Position numbers and translations under genes: made by a program. The notes under the pieces are model-generated. The model worked only from the letters and a program-made list of their open reading frames with translations, ran no database searches and was not told where the DNA came from. This document shows, piece after piece, positions 1 through 7,746 of a stretch of DNA of 12,708 nucleotides; the first letter of the stretch is position 1; each line of letters starts with the position of its first letter. The DNA comes from G021776435 sp046756245 (GTDB taxonomy: Bacteria; Pseudomonadota; Alphaproteobacteria; Caulobacterales; Parvularculaceae): the NCBI GenBank assembly GCA_046756245.1, contig JBHHVZ010000081.1, positions 1 through 12,708 of the forward strand, written 5' to 3'.

Positions 1-18
1 TCACCATTTCAGTAATCC

Positions 19-738
19 CTACACCCGACCTGTCAGCATAAAGAGGAAAATGCGCGCGCGCTTTTCGACCGGAAACGGCCGCCGCGTCGGCCCGCGCTTC
101 AGATAAGCGGGCGTGAGAGAGAGATGCGCCAGCGCCGGCGCGCAGTTCGCTGGCGCTCGCCGCAAGCGCGGCTGCGCTTCAGTGTAAAGGGTCTGCGCTT
201 TGGTTGCAGTTTCGTCCGCCAGCTGCGGCGCCAGGACCAGCCCGGACCGCGCCAGAGCGAAGGCGAGCCCGGCCTCGCCCGCCGCCGCGCAAAGCCGCGC
301 GTCGGCGCCCAGCGCAGATGCGGCGAGCGGCTCCAGATAGCTTTCGGCGCGCGCGAGCCAGCCGGCCAGATCCTCGGCATCCCTGAACGGCTCGTCGGCA
401 TAGAGCAGCCGCGACCGGGCGTCGATCGCCCCTTCCAAAGCCGCCGCTGCGTCATCGTCAACCACACCCGCGGCGGCCAGCGCCTTCAAAACGGGATGAC
501 CTGCGGCAGTCCGGCCGGCGCGCATTTCGGCGAGCGCCTGGCGCAGCCACTGCAGGCGGATTTCGCCGAGCGGCGGTTCGCTGACGATCGCGGGAATGCG
601 CGCAAGCTCGACATGAAAGGCATAAAGCGCCAGGAGCGTCCGGCGCGCGGCCGCCGGCGCATAACGCGCCGCCAGCCAGCGATCTTCGTCATGCGTCCTA
701 ATAAGGGCGGAAAGGTGGATTTCGGCTTCGCGATTCAT
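19..738 (-). CDS. Squalene/phytoene synthase family protein (NDUFAF6-like)
   Basis: A 239-residue, all-helical protein with the squalene/phytoene synthase fold. The diagnostic stretch is at residues 36-67, containing YAFHVELARI and then SEPPLGEIRLQWLR, a signature of the bacterial relatives of the mitochondrial complex I assembly factor NDUFAF6. True prenyl synthases carry an Asp-rich DDxxD motif after the YAF segment; here that position reads HVELARIP, with no Asp pair, so prenyl synthase activity is unlikely. The protein is shorter than active synthases, usually about 270-350 residues. The ATG at 738 has no convincing Shine-Dalgarno sequence, but family similarity begins within about 20 residues of it. 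The gene lies 95 bases downstream of the TonB receptor and behind that gene's terminator, so it probably has its own promoter, which I could not identify. In many alphaproteobacteria a relative sits just after secF. Family call is good; the cellular role is inference. Confidence 0.82.
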   Translation of the reverse strand: MNREAEIHLSALIRTHDEDRWLAARYAPAAARRTLLALYAFHVELARIPAIVSEPPLGEIRLQWLRQALAEMRAGRTAAGHPVLKALAAAGVVDDDAAAALEGAIDARSRLLYADEPFRDAEDLAGWLARAESYLEPLAASALGADARLCAAAGEAGLAFALARSGLVLAPQLADETATKAQTLYTEAQPRLRRAPANCAPALAHLSLTPAYLKRGPTRRPFPVEKRARIFLFMLTGRV

Positions 739-782
739 GAGGGCGGGTTTACCAGAATTATTCCCTACGGAATCAAAATAAA

Positions 783-810
783 AAAACGGGGCGCCGAAGC
801 GCCCCGTTTT
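783..810 (-). terminator. Intrinsic terminator of the TonB-dependent receptor gene
   Basis: Read on the minus strand, a perfect 12-pair stem (AAAACGGGGCGC at 783-794 against GCGCCCCGTTTT at 799-810) closes a TTCG tetraloop on a C-G pair, an exceptionally stable loop in RNA. A run of seven T followed by ATTTT continues downstream. It begins 24 bases after the receptor stop codon. The opposite strand also shows a T-run of four after the stem, so weak bidirectional function is possible. Confidence 0.92.
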
Positions 811-833
811 ATCCTGGATAAGTGTGGACCCCT

Positions 834-3800
834 TTAGAACTGCGACCGTACACGGAAGACATAGGAGCGCCCGCGCTGCTCCGAAGTCCCGAAATTGCCG
901 GAAGCGAAATCGATGCGATCCGGGAAGCGATCGAACACGTTGTTGACGCTGACCTGAACCGTCGTCGTATCGAACAGCGTGTAGGAAATCGACGCGTTAT
1001 GAATCAAACGGTCGCTCTGCAGGCCGTCGATCACATTCGCCAGAGTTGAATCCGCAGTATCCGTCGGATCGAGATTCGAAAGGAACGAGTTTCCTGTCGT
1101 TGAGAACAGCGGCTTGTCCTGCCAGATGGTGCGCCAGAAAATGCGCAGCGGCCCGCGACGATAGGTGGTGTCGAACGTGCCCTGCCATTTCGGGTCGTCA
1201 AACGAACCGATCGGATCCGTCGGCTCTTCGTCAAGAATCCGCACCTCGTTCTTGATCGCGCGCAGGATAGTGACGTTGAACTCGATTTCGCCAAGATCGT
1301 TGTTGCCGAAGCCGGAGTTTTTCATGCCCGGCATAGCGTTGAACGCATCGGCCACATCCCAAAGATAGCGCATCTGGCCCTGAACGCCCTTATATTGCGA
1401 GAAGCCGGCGTTGAGCTGCGTGGTCTTGCCGAAGACCACCTGCCCCGTGGCGTCGCGCCGGAAGAGCTCGTCGCTGCAGGCCGGCGTGTTCGGGAAGCTC
1501 GGGCTGTCGAAACACGCATTCAGGATCTGTGTCAGGCCGAGCGGCGTGATCCGGTCTTCGATATTGATCCGGAAAAAGTCGAGCTGCAAGACGAAGTTGT
1601 CGATCCAGCGCGGCTGGAAGATGGCGCCGACATTGAACGCTTTCGACCGTTCCGGCAACAGATCCGGATTGCCGGAGTCCTTGCCGATAATCGTCGCATT
1701 GACGACATTCGACGTAAACGGCTGGGTGATGCCCGCCGCCGCGCAGTTCGCCGCCCTCGTGGCGGGAACAAGCCCGCCGGTAATGAACCGGAAGTCGCAC
1801 GGGTCGTCGGCGAACAGGAAGGCCTGCACCTCCGGCGCGAACAGTTCGACCAGCGCCGGGGTTCGAATCGCCGAGGTGAACGAGCCGCGGAAAATGACGT
1901 CTTCCACCGGCGAGAAGCGCCCGCCGAATTCGTACGCCTTGTCGGTCTCCTCGTTCTTGCCGGGCCTGTTGATGTCGGTAATCCGGTTGTTCACCCGGCG
2001 TACAGACGCGTTCGCCTCGAACATTTCGAGGAACGGGATGCCCATGTCTTTATTGACGATCGGCACGAAAATCTCGCCGAACCATTCGCGCGTCGTCGAC
2101 TGGCCGCCCGTTTCAATGAACGGCGACGAGCGCGTGATGTTGAGCGTCGTGCCGAGACCGGGCGTAAACACCGCCCGCTCGCGCCGGGTCTCGAAGCCGC
2201 CGTTCATGCTGACCCAGCCGGCCGGCAATTCGACGACCTCGCCGGTGATCGTCGCCGTAAAGACGCGCTGCTCGAGATCGGACGACGTAATCCGCGGACC
2301 GCCGTTGATAAATTCCAGCGTCTCCTGCGAGTTCAAGAGTCTGGCGTCGCCAAACAAGTTAAGCGGCAGACAGCCGTCGGCGAAGGGGAATGCGTTGGCG
2401 TCGATGCCGCCGCCGCCAGGCGAGGTATTGAACCCGTCATTCGTGCCCGCCGCGATATCGATATTGGCCTGGCAGACGATATTGCCCAACTGCGCGTTGG
2501 ATACGCCGCTGAGGCTGTTCTGATTGAAGAAATCGAGCGCCTCGTCCGTGGTGCTCGCGAACCCGGCGTCGATAATCGGCTGCAGGCTGGTCGCATCGAG
2601 GCGAACCGCATCGATGGCGTTGAAGAAGCGGCCGTCGACAATGCCCAATGAGCGCGTTTCGACGTCGGATTCGCCGAAAACTGTGGAGATTTCCCAATCG
2701 AATTGCCGCTCGGCGAATTCGAAATCGCCTTCAAGGCCGGTTGCGACGCGCCAGACAAAGTTTTCGGTCGAGTTTTCACCGGAGGAGACGATGTCATTGT
2801 TGAACCGGTTGACGGCGAAGCTCGTGAGACCGTTGCCTTCAATAATGCTGCGGGCCTGATTTGTCAGGAACGGGTTTGACGTATCAAAGGTCAACGCGGC
2901 GGAGGAATCGCCGAACGCGAAGGTCTGAAAACCGCCCTGGTTAAAGAATTCAACCGCGCGGGAGTTGGCGAATGTGGTCTCCGCAAAGACGCGGACATTA
3001 TCCATTAGATCGTAATGCCCGACCGAGGAGAACACGACCCGCTCGACCGGCGAGGTGATTTGGGCGACGGAATCGAAAAAGTCGATACCGCAGCCGCTTT
3101 CCTGCGCGAAGAACAGCGACGACGCGCCGGGGGAACGCCCCGGCGTACAGGAATTGAGGCTTCCCTGAGCGTCGAACTGGTAAAAATTGCCGTCGGCCAG
3201 ACTGCCAAGCCCGATTGAGGGAATGTTCAATGCGGTTGGAGAAACCGAGCCAAATTCGCCGAACAACTGAACGACCTGATTTTGATCGATCCGGAATTCC
3301 TGATCCACATCGCCGTCGCCGTCCACGTCGACGCCGGCGCCGGTGCCGAAGCTGACAAGGTTCGGATCGTTGATGGTGAAATTAGGCCGGTCGATGAGCC
3401 GCAGCCCCTGATCGTTTGCATATTCGACCGAGAACACCACATTGCCGCGGCCGTCGGCGGTGTTGGCGCCGTAAACCGCCTGGACCTGATACTGCTCGCC
3501 GTCGCCTTCCTCGGTGACGCCGTACTGGCCGGAAATTTCGAACCCTTCGAAATCGTCGCGCAGGATGACGTTGATGGTGCCGGCGATGGCGTCGGAGCCG
3601 TAAACGGCCGCGCCGGCGAGCGGCACCACTTCGATGCGCTCAAGCAAAGACACCGGAATGACGTTGAAGTCGACCTGAAGACCGCCGGCCGTGCCGAAAG
3701 ACACCGGCGTGTTGGTCGAAACGAAACGGCGGCCGTTGACCAGGGTCAGCGTGCGCTGCGAGCCGAGATCGAAAAGGTCGACAAAGTTCTGGCCGACCGT

Positions 3801-4127
3801 GAAGCCGTTCTGGGGTCCGTTCGGGCTGATGCCGGCGCCGAAAGTCGGAATTTCGTTGAGCGCGTCGGCGATGTTGGTGAACGCGCGCTTGTCAAGCTCT
3901 TCGTTGCCGACCGAAAGGGCCGGGCGGACCGTATCGACGCCGGCCCGCGCGATACGCGAACCGGTGACGATAATCGTATCTTCCGTCGTTTCGTCCGCCG
4001 CCTCGGCGTCCGGTATCTGGTCCACCTGAGCGTAGGCGAGACCTGCCGCGTTCAAGGCCAGCGCGGACGCGCTCGCCGCCAATACGCCACGCAGCATGCG
4101 ATTCTTCAGGATTTGTTCGTTGGTCAT
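834..4127 (-). CDS. TonB-dependent outer membrane receptor
   Basis: A 1097-residue TonB-dependent receptor, which imports a ligand across the outer membrane using energy passed on by TonB-ExbB-ExbD. Residues 1-33 form a signal peptide ending AYA before Gln34. A TonB-box-like segment, DTIIVTGSRI, lies at 50-59. The plug domain covers about 65-190 and includes NGRRF (131-135), the LLERIEVV segment (161-168) and GSDAIAGTINVILR (177-190). The rest is a long beta barrel ending in aromatic FRVRSQF, the terminal Phe being the usual outer-membrane assembly signal. Cys pairs at 327/346 and in the CQAN...GCLPLNLFG region suggest loop disulfides. A DxDxDG Ca-binding-like loop lies at 267-275. The reading frame stays open upstream to 4253, but the ATG at 4127 is chosen because AAGGGG stands about 7 bases before it and the signal peptide follows directly. 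No neighbour names the ligand. A strong terminator follows the stop. Confidence 0.95.
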   Translation of the reverse strand: MTNEQILKNRMLRGVLAASASALALNAAGLAYAQVDQIPDAEAADETTEDTIIVTGSRIARAGVDTVRPALSVGNEELDKRAFTNIADALNEIPTFGAGISPNGPQNGFTVGQNFVDLFDLGSQRTLTLVNGRRFVSTNTPVSFGTAGGLQVDFNVIPVSLLERIEVVPLAGAAVYGSDAIAGTINVILRDDFEGFEISGQYGVTEEGDGEQYQVQAVYGANTADGRGNVVFSVEYANDQGLRLIDRPNFTINDPNLVSFGTGAGVDVDGDGDVDQEFRIDQNQVVQLFGEFGSVSPTALNIPSIGLGSLADGNFYQFDAQGSLNSCTPGRSPGASSLFFAQESGCGIDFFDSVAQITSPVERVVFSSVGHYDLMDNVRVFAETTFANSRAVEFFNQGGFQTFAFGDSSAALTFDTSNPFLTNQARSIIEGNGLTSFAVNRFNNDIVSSGENSTENFVWRVATGLEGDFEFAERQFDWEISTVFGESDVETRSLGIVDGRFFNAIDAVRLDATSLQPIIDAGFASTTDEALDFFNQNSLSGVSNAQLGNIVCQANIDIAAGTNDGFNTSPGGGGIDANAFPFADGCLPLNLFGDARLLNSQETLEFINGGPRITSSDLEQRVFTATITGEVVELPAGWVSMNGGFETRRERAVFTPGLGTTLNITRSSPFIETGGQSTTREWFGEIFVPIVNKDMGIPFLEMFEANASVRRVNNRITDINRPGKNEETDKAYEFGGRFSPVEDVIFRGSFTSAIRTPALVELFAPEVQAFLFADDPCDFRFITGGLVPATRAANCAAAGITQPFTSNVVNATIIGKDSGNPDLLPERSKAFNVGAIFQPRWIDNFVLQLDFFRINIEDRITPLGLTQILNACFDSPSFPNTPACSDELFRRDATGQVVFGKTTQLNAGFSQYKGVQGQMRYLWDVADAFNAMPGMKNSGFGNNDLGEIEFNVTILRAIKNEVRILDEEPTDPIGSFDDPKWQGTFDTTYRRGPLRIFWRTIWQDKPLFSTTGNSFLSNLDPTDTADSTLANVIDGLQSDRLIHNASISYTLFDTTTVQVSVNNVFDRFPDRIDFASGNFGTSEQRGRSYVFRVRSQF

Positions 4128-4222
4128 TTGTGAGCCCCTTAATTCTTCCGCCCAAACAGACAGGACACCATCCGCCGTATCCTTGAGCGCAGCCGTTCCC
4201 AAGGCACCGTTTGAGTGGCGTT

Positions 4223-4253
4223 CAAGGTATTGACGGACGCGCCAAGGTGTCAA
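4223..4253 (-). promoter_or_regulatory. Candidate promoter of the TonB receptor with paired CAAGGT repeats
   Basis: On the minus strand a perfect TTGACA (4253 to 4248) is followed after 18 bases by TACCTT (4229 to 4224), a poor but acceptable -10 for an alphaproteobacterial housekeeping sigma factor. This would give a leader of about 90 bases. The hexamer CAAGGT occurs twice on the plus strand, at 4223-4228 and 4243-4248, exactly 20 bases apart, overlapping both promoter elements. That spacing of about two helical turns is what a dimeric regulator would need. Confidence 0.4.
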
Positions 4254-4373
4254 TTCCGTAATGGGGCGTCTTCAAAAGCTCTTCGCCGGCGTTGCATAAG
4301 TGCATCAGCAAATTAACCAAACCGGCGTCTACGTACTGGACGATCACGCCACAGGATGACTAGATTGCTGGAA

Positions 4374-4400
4374 TAAAATGCCTTTCGTTCAGGCATGAAC
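4374..4400 (+). promoter_or_regulatory. Candidate -10 and overlapping palindromes upstream of the exported protein gene
   Basis: TAAAAT at 4374-4379 matches the -10 consensus at five of six positions; no good -35 lies at the right distance. It overlaps a dyad, ATGCCT (4378-4383) against AGGCAT (4391-4396) with a 7-base loop, and a second interleaved dyad, GTTCA (4387-4391) against TGAAC (4396-4400). The dyads would cover the expected start of transcription, a typical place for a repressor. The regulator cannot be named. Confidence 0.3.
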
Positions 4401-4426
4401 ACGGTGGTAAAATAGGGCGAAATTCG

Positions 4427-5095
4427 ATGAAAAACTGGCTTGGCGTCTTGGTTTTAGCCGCTTCCACAACGATCGCACAGGCTCAGGAGCAGGCGCAGGA
4501 AACCGACATAGAGGGCGCGGTGGCGGCCTGCGGGTCTATCACAAACCGCGAAGCCCGCCTCGACTGTTTTGACAGTCTCGCCAACGCCGTCGCGGAAACT
4601 GCTGACGAGGAAAGCGCCGCAACAGCGCCCGAGACCGTAAGTCCCATAGCCCAGCCGGAGACGCCGCGACCTGACGATGGCGTCGAGCCGCCCGGGCGGG
4701 TCGCTCCCCTAACGCCGCCAATCGCGCCCGATCCCGCCGGCGAAAGGCCCTCGATTGACAAAAAAACCCCGAAGAGCCGGGACGCCGAAAAGGAACGCGA
4801 ATTCCTGATTATTCCTAAAAAAGAAAAGCCGAAAAAACGAAAACCGGAAAAACGTCAGAAAAAACAGCCGTCTTCTTCACCCTTCACGGCGAAGATCGCC
4901 AAGATCTGGTTGTATGAAGGCAAGATTTACATTCAGCTCGACAATGGCGAAATCTGGAAACAAACCTCTATTCGCCGACCGCAGCTTCCTGAAGCGGGAC
5001 AATCGGTCGAATTTTCAAAACGGCGCTTTGGAGGGTGGTTCGCCAGATTTGAAGGCCAATCGATGAAAATCGGCATGACGCGCGTCGGCGGCTGA
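4427..5095 (+). CDS. Exported protein of unknown function with Pro- and Lys-rich linker
   Basis: A 222-residue protein. Residues 1-19 are a signal peptide (Lys3, hydrophobic core, cleavage near AQA), so it should be periplasmic or envelope-associated. Residues 35-48 hold a CxxI...ARLDCFD motif with Cys35 and Cys47, a short pattern shared with many small exported proteins, including type VI-associated VasI/TagO-like proteins, and probably disulfide-linked. Residues 60-110 are Pro/Glu/Ala-rich and disordered, and 128-147 are strongly basic, mostly Lys. The C-terminal part, 153-218, looks like a small beta domain with LDNGEIWKQT and a GQSVEF turn, again common in exported proteins that carry the Cys motif. 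The Lys-rich stretch makes the DNA locally A-rich, unlike its neighbours. AGGG lies about 10 bases before the ATG. The stop is 8 bases from the convergent secF stop. No type VI genes are present, so no such role is claimed. Confidence 0.82.
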   Translation: MKNWLGVLVLAASTTIAQAQEQAQETDIEGAVAACGSITNREARLDCFDSLANAVAETADEESAATAPETVSPIAQPETPRPDDGVEPPGRVAPLTPPIAPDPAGERPSIDKKTPKSRDAEKEREFLIIPKKEKPKKRKPEKRQKKQPSSSPFTAKIAKIWLYEGKIYIQLDNGEIWKQTSIRRPQLPEAGQSVEFSKRRFGGWFARFEGQSMKIGMTRVGG

Positions 5096-5103
5096 CGCGC
5101 CTC

Positions 5104-6063
5104 TTACATCCCCTCCGCCGCCTGCTTGGACCAGTCGCGCTTGACGCCGGTGGCGAGGAGCAGCGGCGAGGCGACGAAGATCGAGGAATAGGTCCCGATT
5201 ACGATCCCCCAGATCATCGCGAAGGTGAAGCCCCGAAGCACGGCCCCGCCCAGCATATAGAGCGAACCGAGCGCCAGAAGGGTCGTCATCGAGGTCATCA
5301 CCGTGCGCGACAGGGTGTCGTTGATCGACAGATCAATGAGCTCGCGCAGGGGCTTTTTCTTGTATTTCCTGAGGTTTTCGCGAACCCGGTCGTAAACCAC
5401 CACGGTGTCGTTCATCGAATAGCCGACGATCGTCAGAATGGCGGCGATGATCGACAGGTTGAACTCCAGCCTTGTGACAGCGAACATGCCCATGGTGATG
5501 GCGACGTCATGGACGAGGGCGAGGATCGCGCCGACCGAAAACTGCCACTCGAACCGGAACCAGATGTAAATGAGCATCAAGGCGATGGCGATCGCCACCG
5601 CCATGGCGCCGCGCTGAATGAGCTCGCCCGATACGGTCGGACCGACCACGTCGATGCGGCGGAATTCTATGTCATCCCCGACCAGATCGCGCAACGCCTG
5701 CTGGACCTGTTCAGACGCCTGCTGCTGAGCGCGTTCGTCCTCGCGGTCGTCGCCTGAAGCCTGTTGTTGTTCAATAAAAACCATGACGCCTTTCTTGGCG
5801 CCGGCGACGTCCTGAATCTCCTGCACCTTGATGTCGCCGAGACCCAGAGCGGAAACCGCAGATCGCACGTCGCCGATATCGATCGGATCCTGGTGAGCGA
5901 CTTCGATGGTCACGCCGCCGCGAAAATCGACGCCGAAATTAAGGCCAAGCGAAAAAAGCAGCGCGATTGATGCGACCACAAGCATCGCTGAAAATCCGGC
6001 GGCCGCGAACCGCCAATTGGTGAACGGGATCGTCGTATTGTCGGGGATGAGTTTGAGACGCAC
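5104..6063 (-). CDS. secF: Protein translocase subunit SecF
   Basis: A 319-residue inner membrane protein that pairs with SecD to help the SecYEG channel complete protein export using the proton motive force. Visible features: first membrane segment at about 20-40, GVDFRGG at 44-50, the periplasmic domain to about 150, VGPTVSGEL at 140-148, then five membrane helices to about 305. HD at 185-186 and YSMNDTVVVYDRVREN at 215-230 are conserved SecF core elements. The periplasmic domain carries a Gln/Glu/Asp-rich insert at about 98-124. Translation starts at GTG (6063); a GAGGGAGA Shine-Dalgarno overlaps the end of secD, and the nearby ATG is out of frame. It is the last gene of the operon, 13 bases after secD. 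No terminator is visible before the convergent gene. Identity is secure. Confidence 0.97.
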   Translation of the reverse strand: MRLKLIPDNTTIPFTNWRFAAAGFSAMLVVASIALLFSLGLNFGVDFRGGVTIEVAHQDPIDIGDVRSAVSALGLGDIKVQEIQDVAGAKKGVMVFIEQQQASGDDREDERAQQQASEQVQQALRDLVGDDIEFRRIDVVGPTVSGELIQRGAMAVAIAIALMLIYIWFRFEWQFSVGAILALVHDVAITMGMFAVTRLEFNLSIIAAILTIVGYSMNDTVVVYDRVRENLRKYKKKPLRELIDLSINDTLSRTVMTSMTTLLALGSLYMLGGAVLRGFTFAMIWGIVIGTYSSIFVASPLLLATGVKRDWSKQAAEGM

Positions 6064-6076
6064 CTGACCATCTCCC

Positions 6077-7705
6077 TCAAAGCGTCAGCGTTTTGGGCCG
6101 CTTCGCCAGCAAATAGGAGCCGGCGACGAGGCGGGTCAGCACATAGGCGGTGAAAACGGACGTCATGACGCCGATCGCCAGCGTTACGGCGAATCCGCGC
6201 ACCGGCCCGGCGCCAAGCCAGAACATGATGAAGGCGGCGAAGAACGTCGTTACGTTGGCGTCGAGAATGGCCGACCAGGCGCGCGAATAGCCGGTTTCGA
6301 CCGCGTTGATCGGACCCTTGCCGGAGGAAAGCTCTTCGCGGATGCGCTCGAAAATCAGCACGTTGGCGTCGACCGCCATGCCGATGGTGAGCACAACGCC
6401 CGCAATGCCCGGCAGCGTCAGCGTCGAGCCGAAGAACGACAAGGCGCCGGCGATCATCACGATATTGGCCATGAGCGCGAGGTCGGCGTAAATCCCGAAC
6501 CGGCCGTAAGTGAGCACCATATAGATGATGACGGCGACGAAGCCGATAATGAGCGCAAGCGTTCCCGCCCGGACGGAATCGGCGCCGAGCTCCGCGCCGA
6601 CCGAACGCTGCTCCAGCGTCGTCAGTTCGGCCGGCAGCGCGCCGGAACGAATGAGCGTGGCGATCCTAGTGGCCTCGTCGGCGCTGAAAGCGCCGGTGAT
6701 GCGTCCGCTGCCCTGCGTGATCGGGGTCTGGATGCGCGGGGCGGAAATGATTTCATTATCGAGCACGATGGCGAATAACTCGCCCACATGGTTGCGGGTG
6801 TAGTCGGCGAAGCGCCGCGCGCCGCGTCCGTCGAAACGAAAATTGATCTGGAAGCCCCCCATGTCCTGATTGATCGACGCCGAGGCGGTCTCGACCATAT
6901 CGCCAGTGACCTCGGCGTCTTCGTAAAGAACCATGAAGCCGCCGCCTTCGCTTTCGGCCATCGGTACGACGATGCGGCCCGGCGGCAACAGGCCGGCCTG
7001 CGCGTCGGCGAGGCTCACCGTGGCGTCGTGGCGGTGAAAGCTTAATTGGCCGGTGCGGTTGATGAGCGCCTTCAAGGCTTCCGGGTCATTGTCGCCGGGC
7101 ACCTGAATGACGATGCGATCGCCGCCCTGCGGCTGGATCGAGACTTCCTTGTTGCCGCCCGGATCGACTCTACGGCGCACCACCTCGATCGAATCCCGAA
7201 CGGCCTGGTCAGCGTAATGGCGCTGCGCTTCGGGGGTCATGGCTATATCGATGCGCGCGCCTTCGGCCGTAACCGTATAGGTCCGCTGCCCGAACCCGAG
7301 CGCCCCGCCGATGCCTTCGCGGGTGATGTCGCGGATGCGCTTTGTGGCGTCGTCGACCCGCGCCCGGTCACGCACGCGGACGATGATGACGTCCGTCGTT
7401 GCGTTATAGGTGACGCCCTCGACGGGAATCCGGTCGCGATTGGCGGCGCGCGCGGGCCGCATCTGGCGGCGAACGTCCTGCATCAGGGAGCGCATGCGGT
7501 CGTCGAGCACTTTTTCGGTATTGACGCCGAGCAGCAGATACGACCCGCCGCGCAGGTCGAGGCCGAGATTGATCGTGCTCTTGGGGATTGCGCCCGGCAG
7601 CGACTGCAAGCGTTCAGGCGGGATGAGATTAGGCGCAGCGAACAGCGCCCCCAGCGCGATAATGCCGAGGATGAAAGCCGCCTGCCATTTTGAGAATTGA
7701 AGCAT
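6077..7705 (-). CDS. secD: Protein translocase subunit SecD
   Basis: A 542-residue partner of SecF. The first membrane helix is at about 8-24, and LGLDLRGG at 47-54 marks the start of the large periplasmic P1 domain. The C-terminal half contains five membrane helices from about 375 to 535, with the core motif GMAVDANVLIFERIREE at 442-458, which includes Asp446, the conserved membrane-embedded acidic residue thought to take part in proton-coupled movement. Length is normal for a separate, unfused SecD of alphaproteobacteria. The ATG at 7705 directly precedes the N-terminal helix; its Shine-Dalgarno is weak, so translation may depend on coupling to yajC 41 bases upstream. No break or missing motif is seen. 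Confidence 0.97.
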   Translation of the reverse strand: MLQFSKWQAAFILGIIALGALFAAPNLIPPERLQSLPGAIPKSTINLGLDLRGGSYLLLGVNTEKVLDDRMRSLMQDVRRQMRPARAANRDRIPVEGVTYNATTDVIIVRVRDRARVDDATKRIRDITREGIGGALGFGQRTYTVTAEGARIDIAMTPEAQRHYADQAVRDSIEVVRRRVDPGGNKEVSIQPQGGDRIVIQVPGDNDPEALKALINRTGQLSFHRHDATVSLADAQAGLLPPGRIVVPMAESEGGGFMVLYEDAEVTGDMVETASASINQDMGGFQINFRFDGRGARRFADYTRNHVGELFAIVLDNEIISAPRIQTPITQGSGRITGAFSADEATRIATLIRSGALPAELTTLEQRSVGAELGADSVRAGTLALIIGFVAVIIYMVLTYGRFGIYADLALMANIVMIAGALSFFGSTLTLPGIAGVVLTIGMAVDANVLIFERIREELSSGKGPINAVETGYSRAWSAILDANVTTFFAAFIMFWLGAGPVRGFAVTLAIGVMTSVFTAYVLTRLVAGSYLLAKRPKTLTL

Positions 7706-7746
7706 GTTGACGCGTTTCAGGGGCGCAATCCGGCTACGGCGCCGGG

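Noticed and set aside
1395..2651. Long plus-strand open frame of 418 codons opposite the TonB receptor
   Set aside because: It is antisense to a gene with an unmistakable family match, is rich in Arg/Ala/Glu as expected from a shadow of GC-rich codons, and has no domain or start signal of its own. The same applies to 124-837, 3282-4133, 7046-7693 and 8260-9123.
4128..4253. Upstream extension of the receptor frame by 42 codons
   Set aside because: The extension would bury the signal peptide, and the ATG at 4127 has a proper Shine-Dalgarno; the extension also covers the likely promoter.
4387..4400. GTTC-containing element considered as an alphaproteobacterial LexA box
   Set aside because: The alphaproteobacterial SOS box is a direct repeat, GTTC-N7-GTTC; here the second arm is GAAC at six bases, an inverted repeat.
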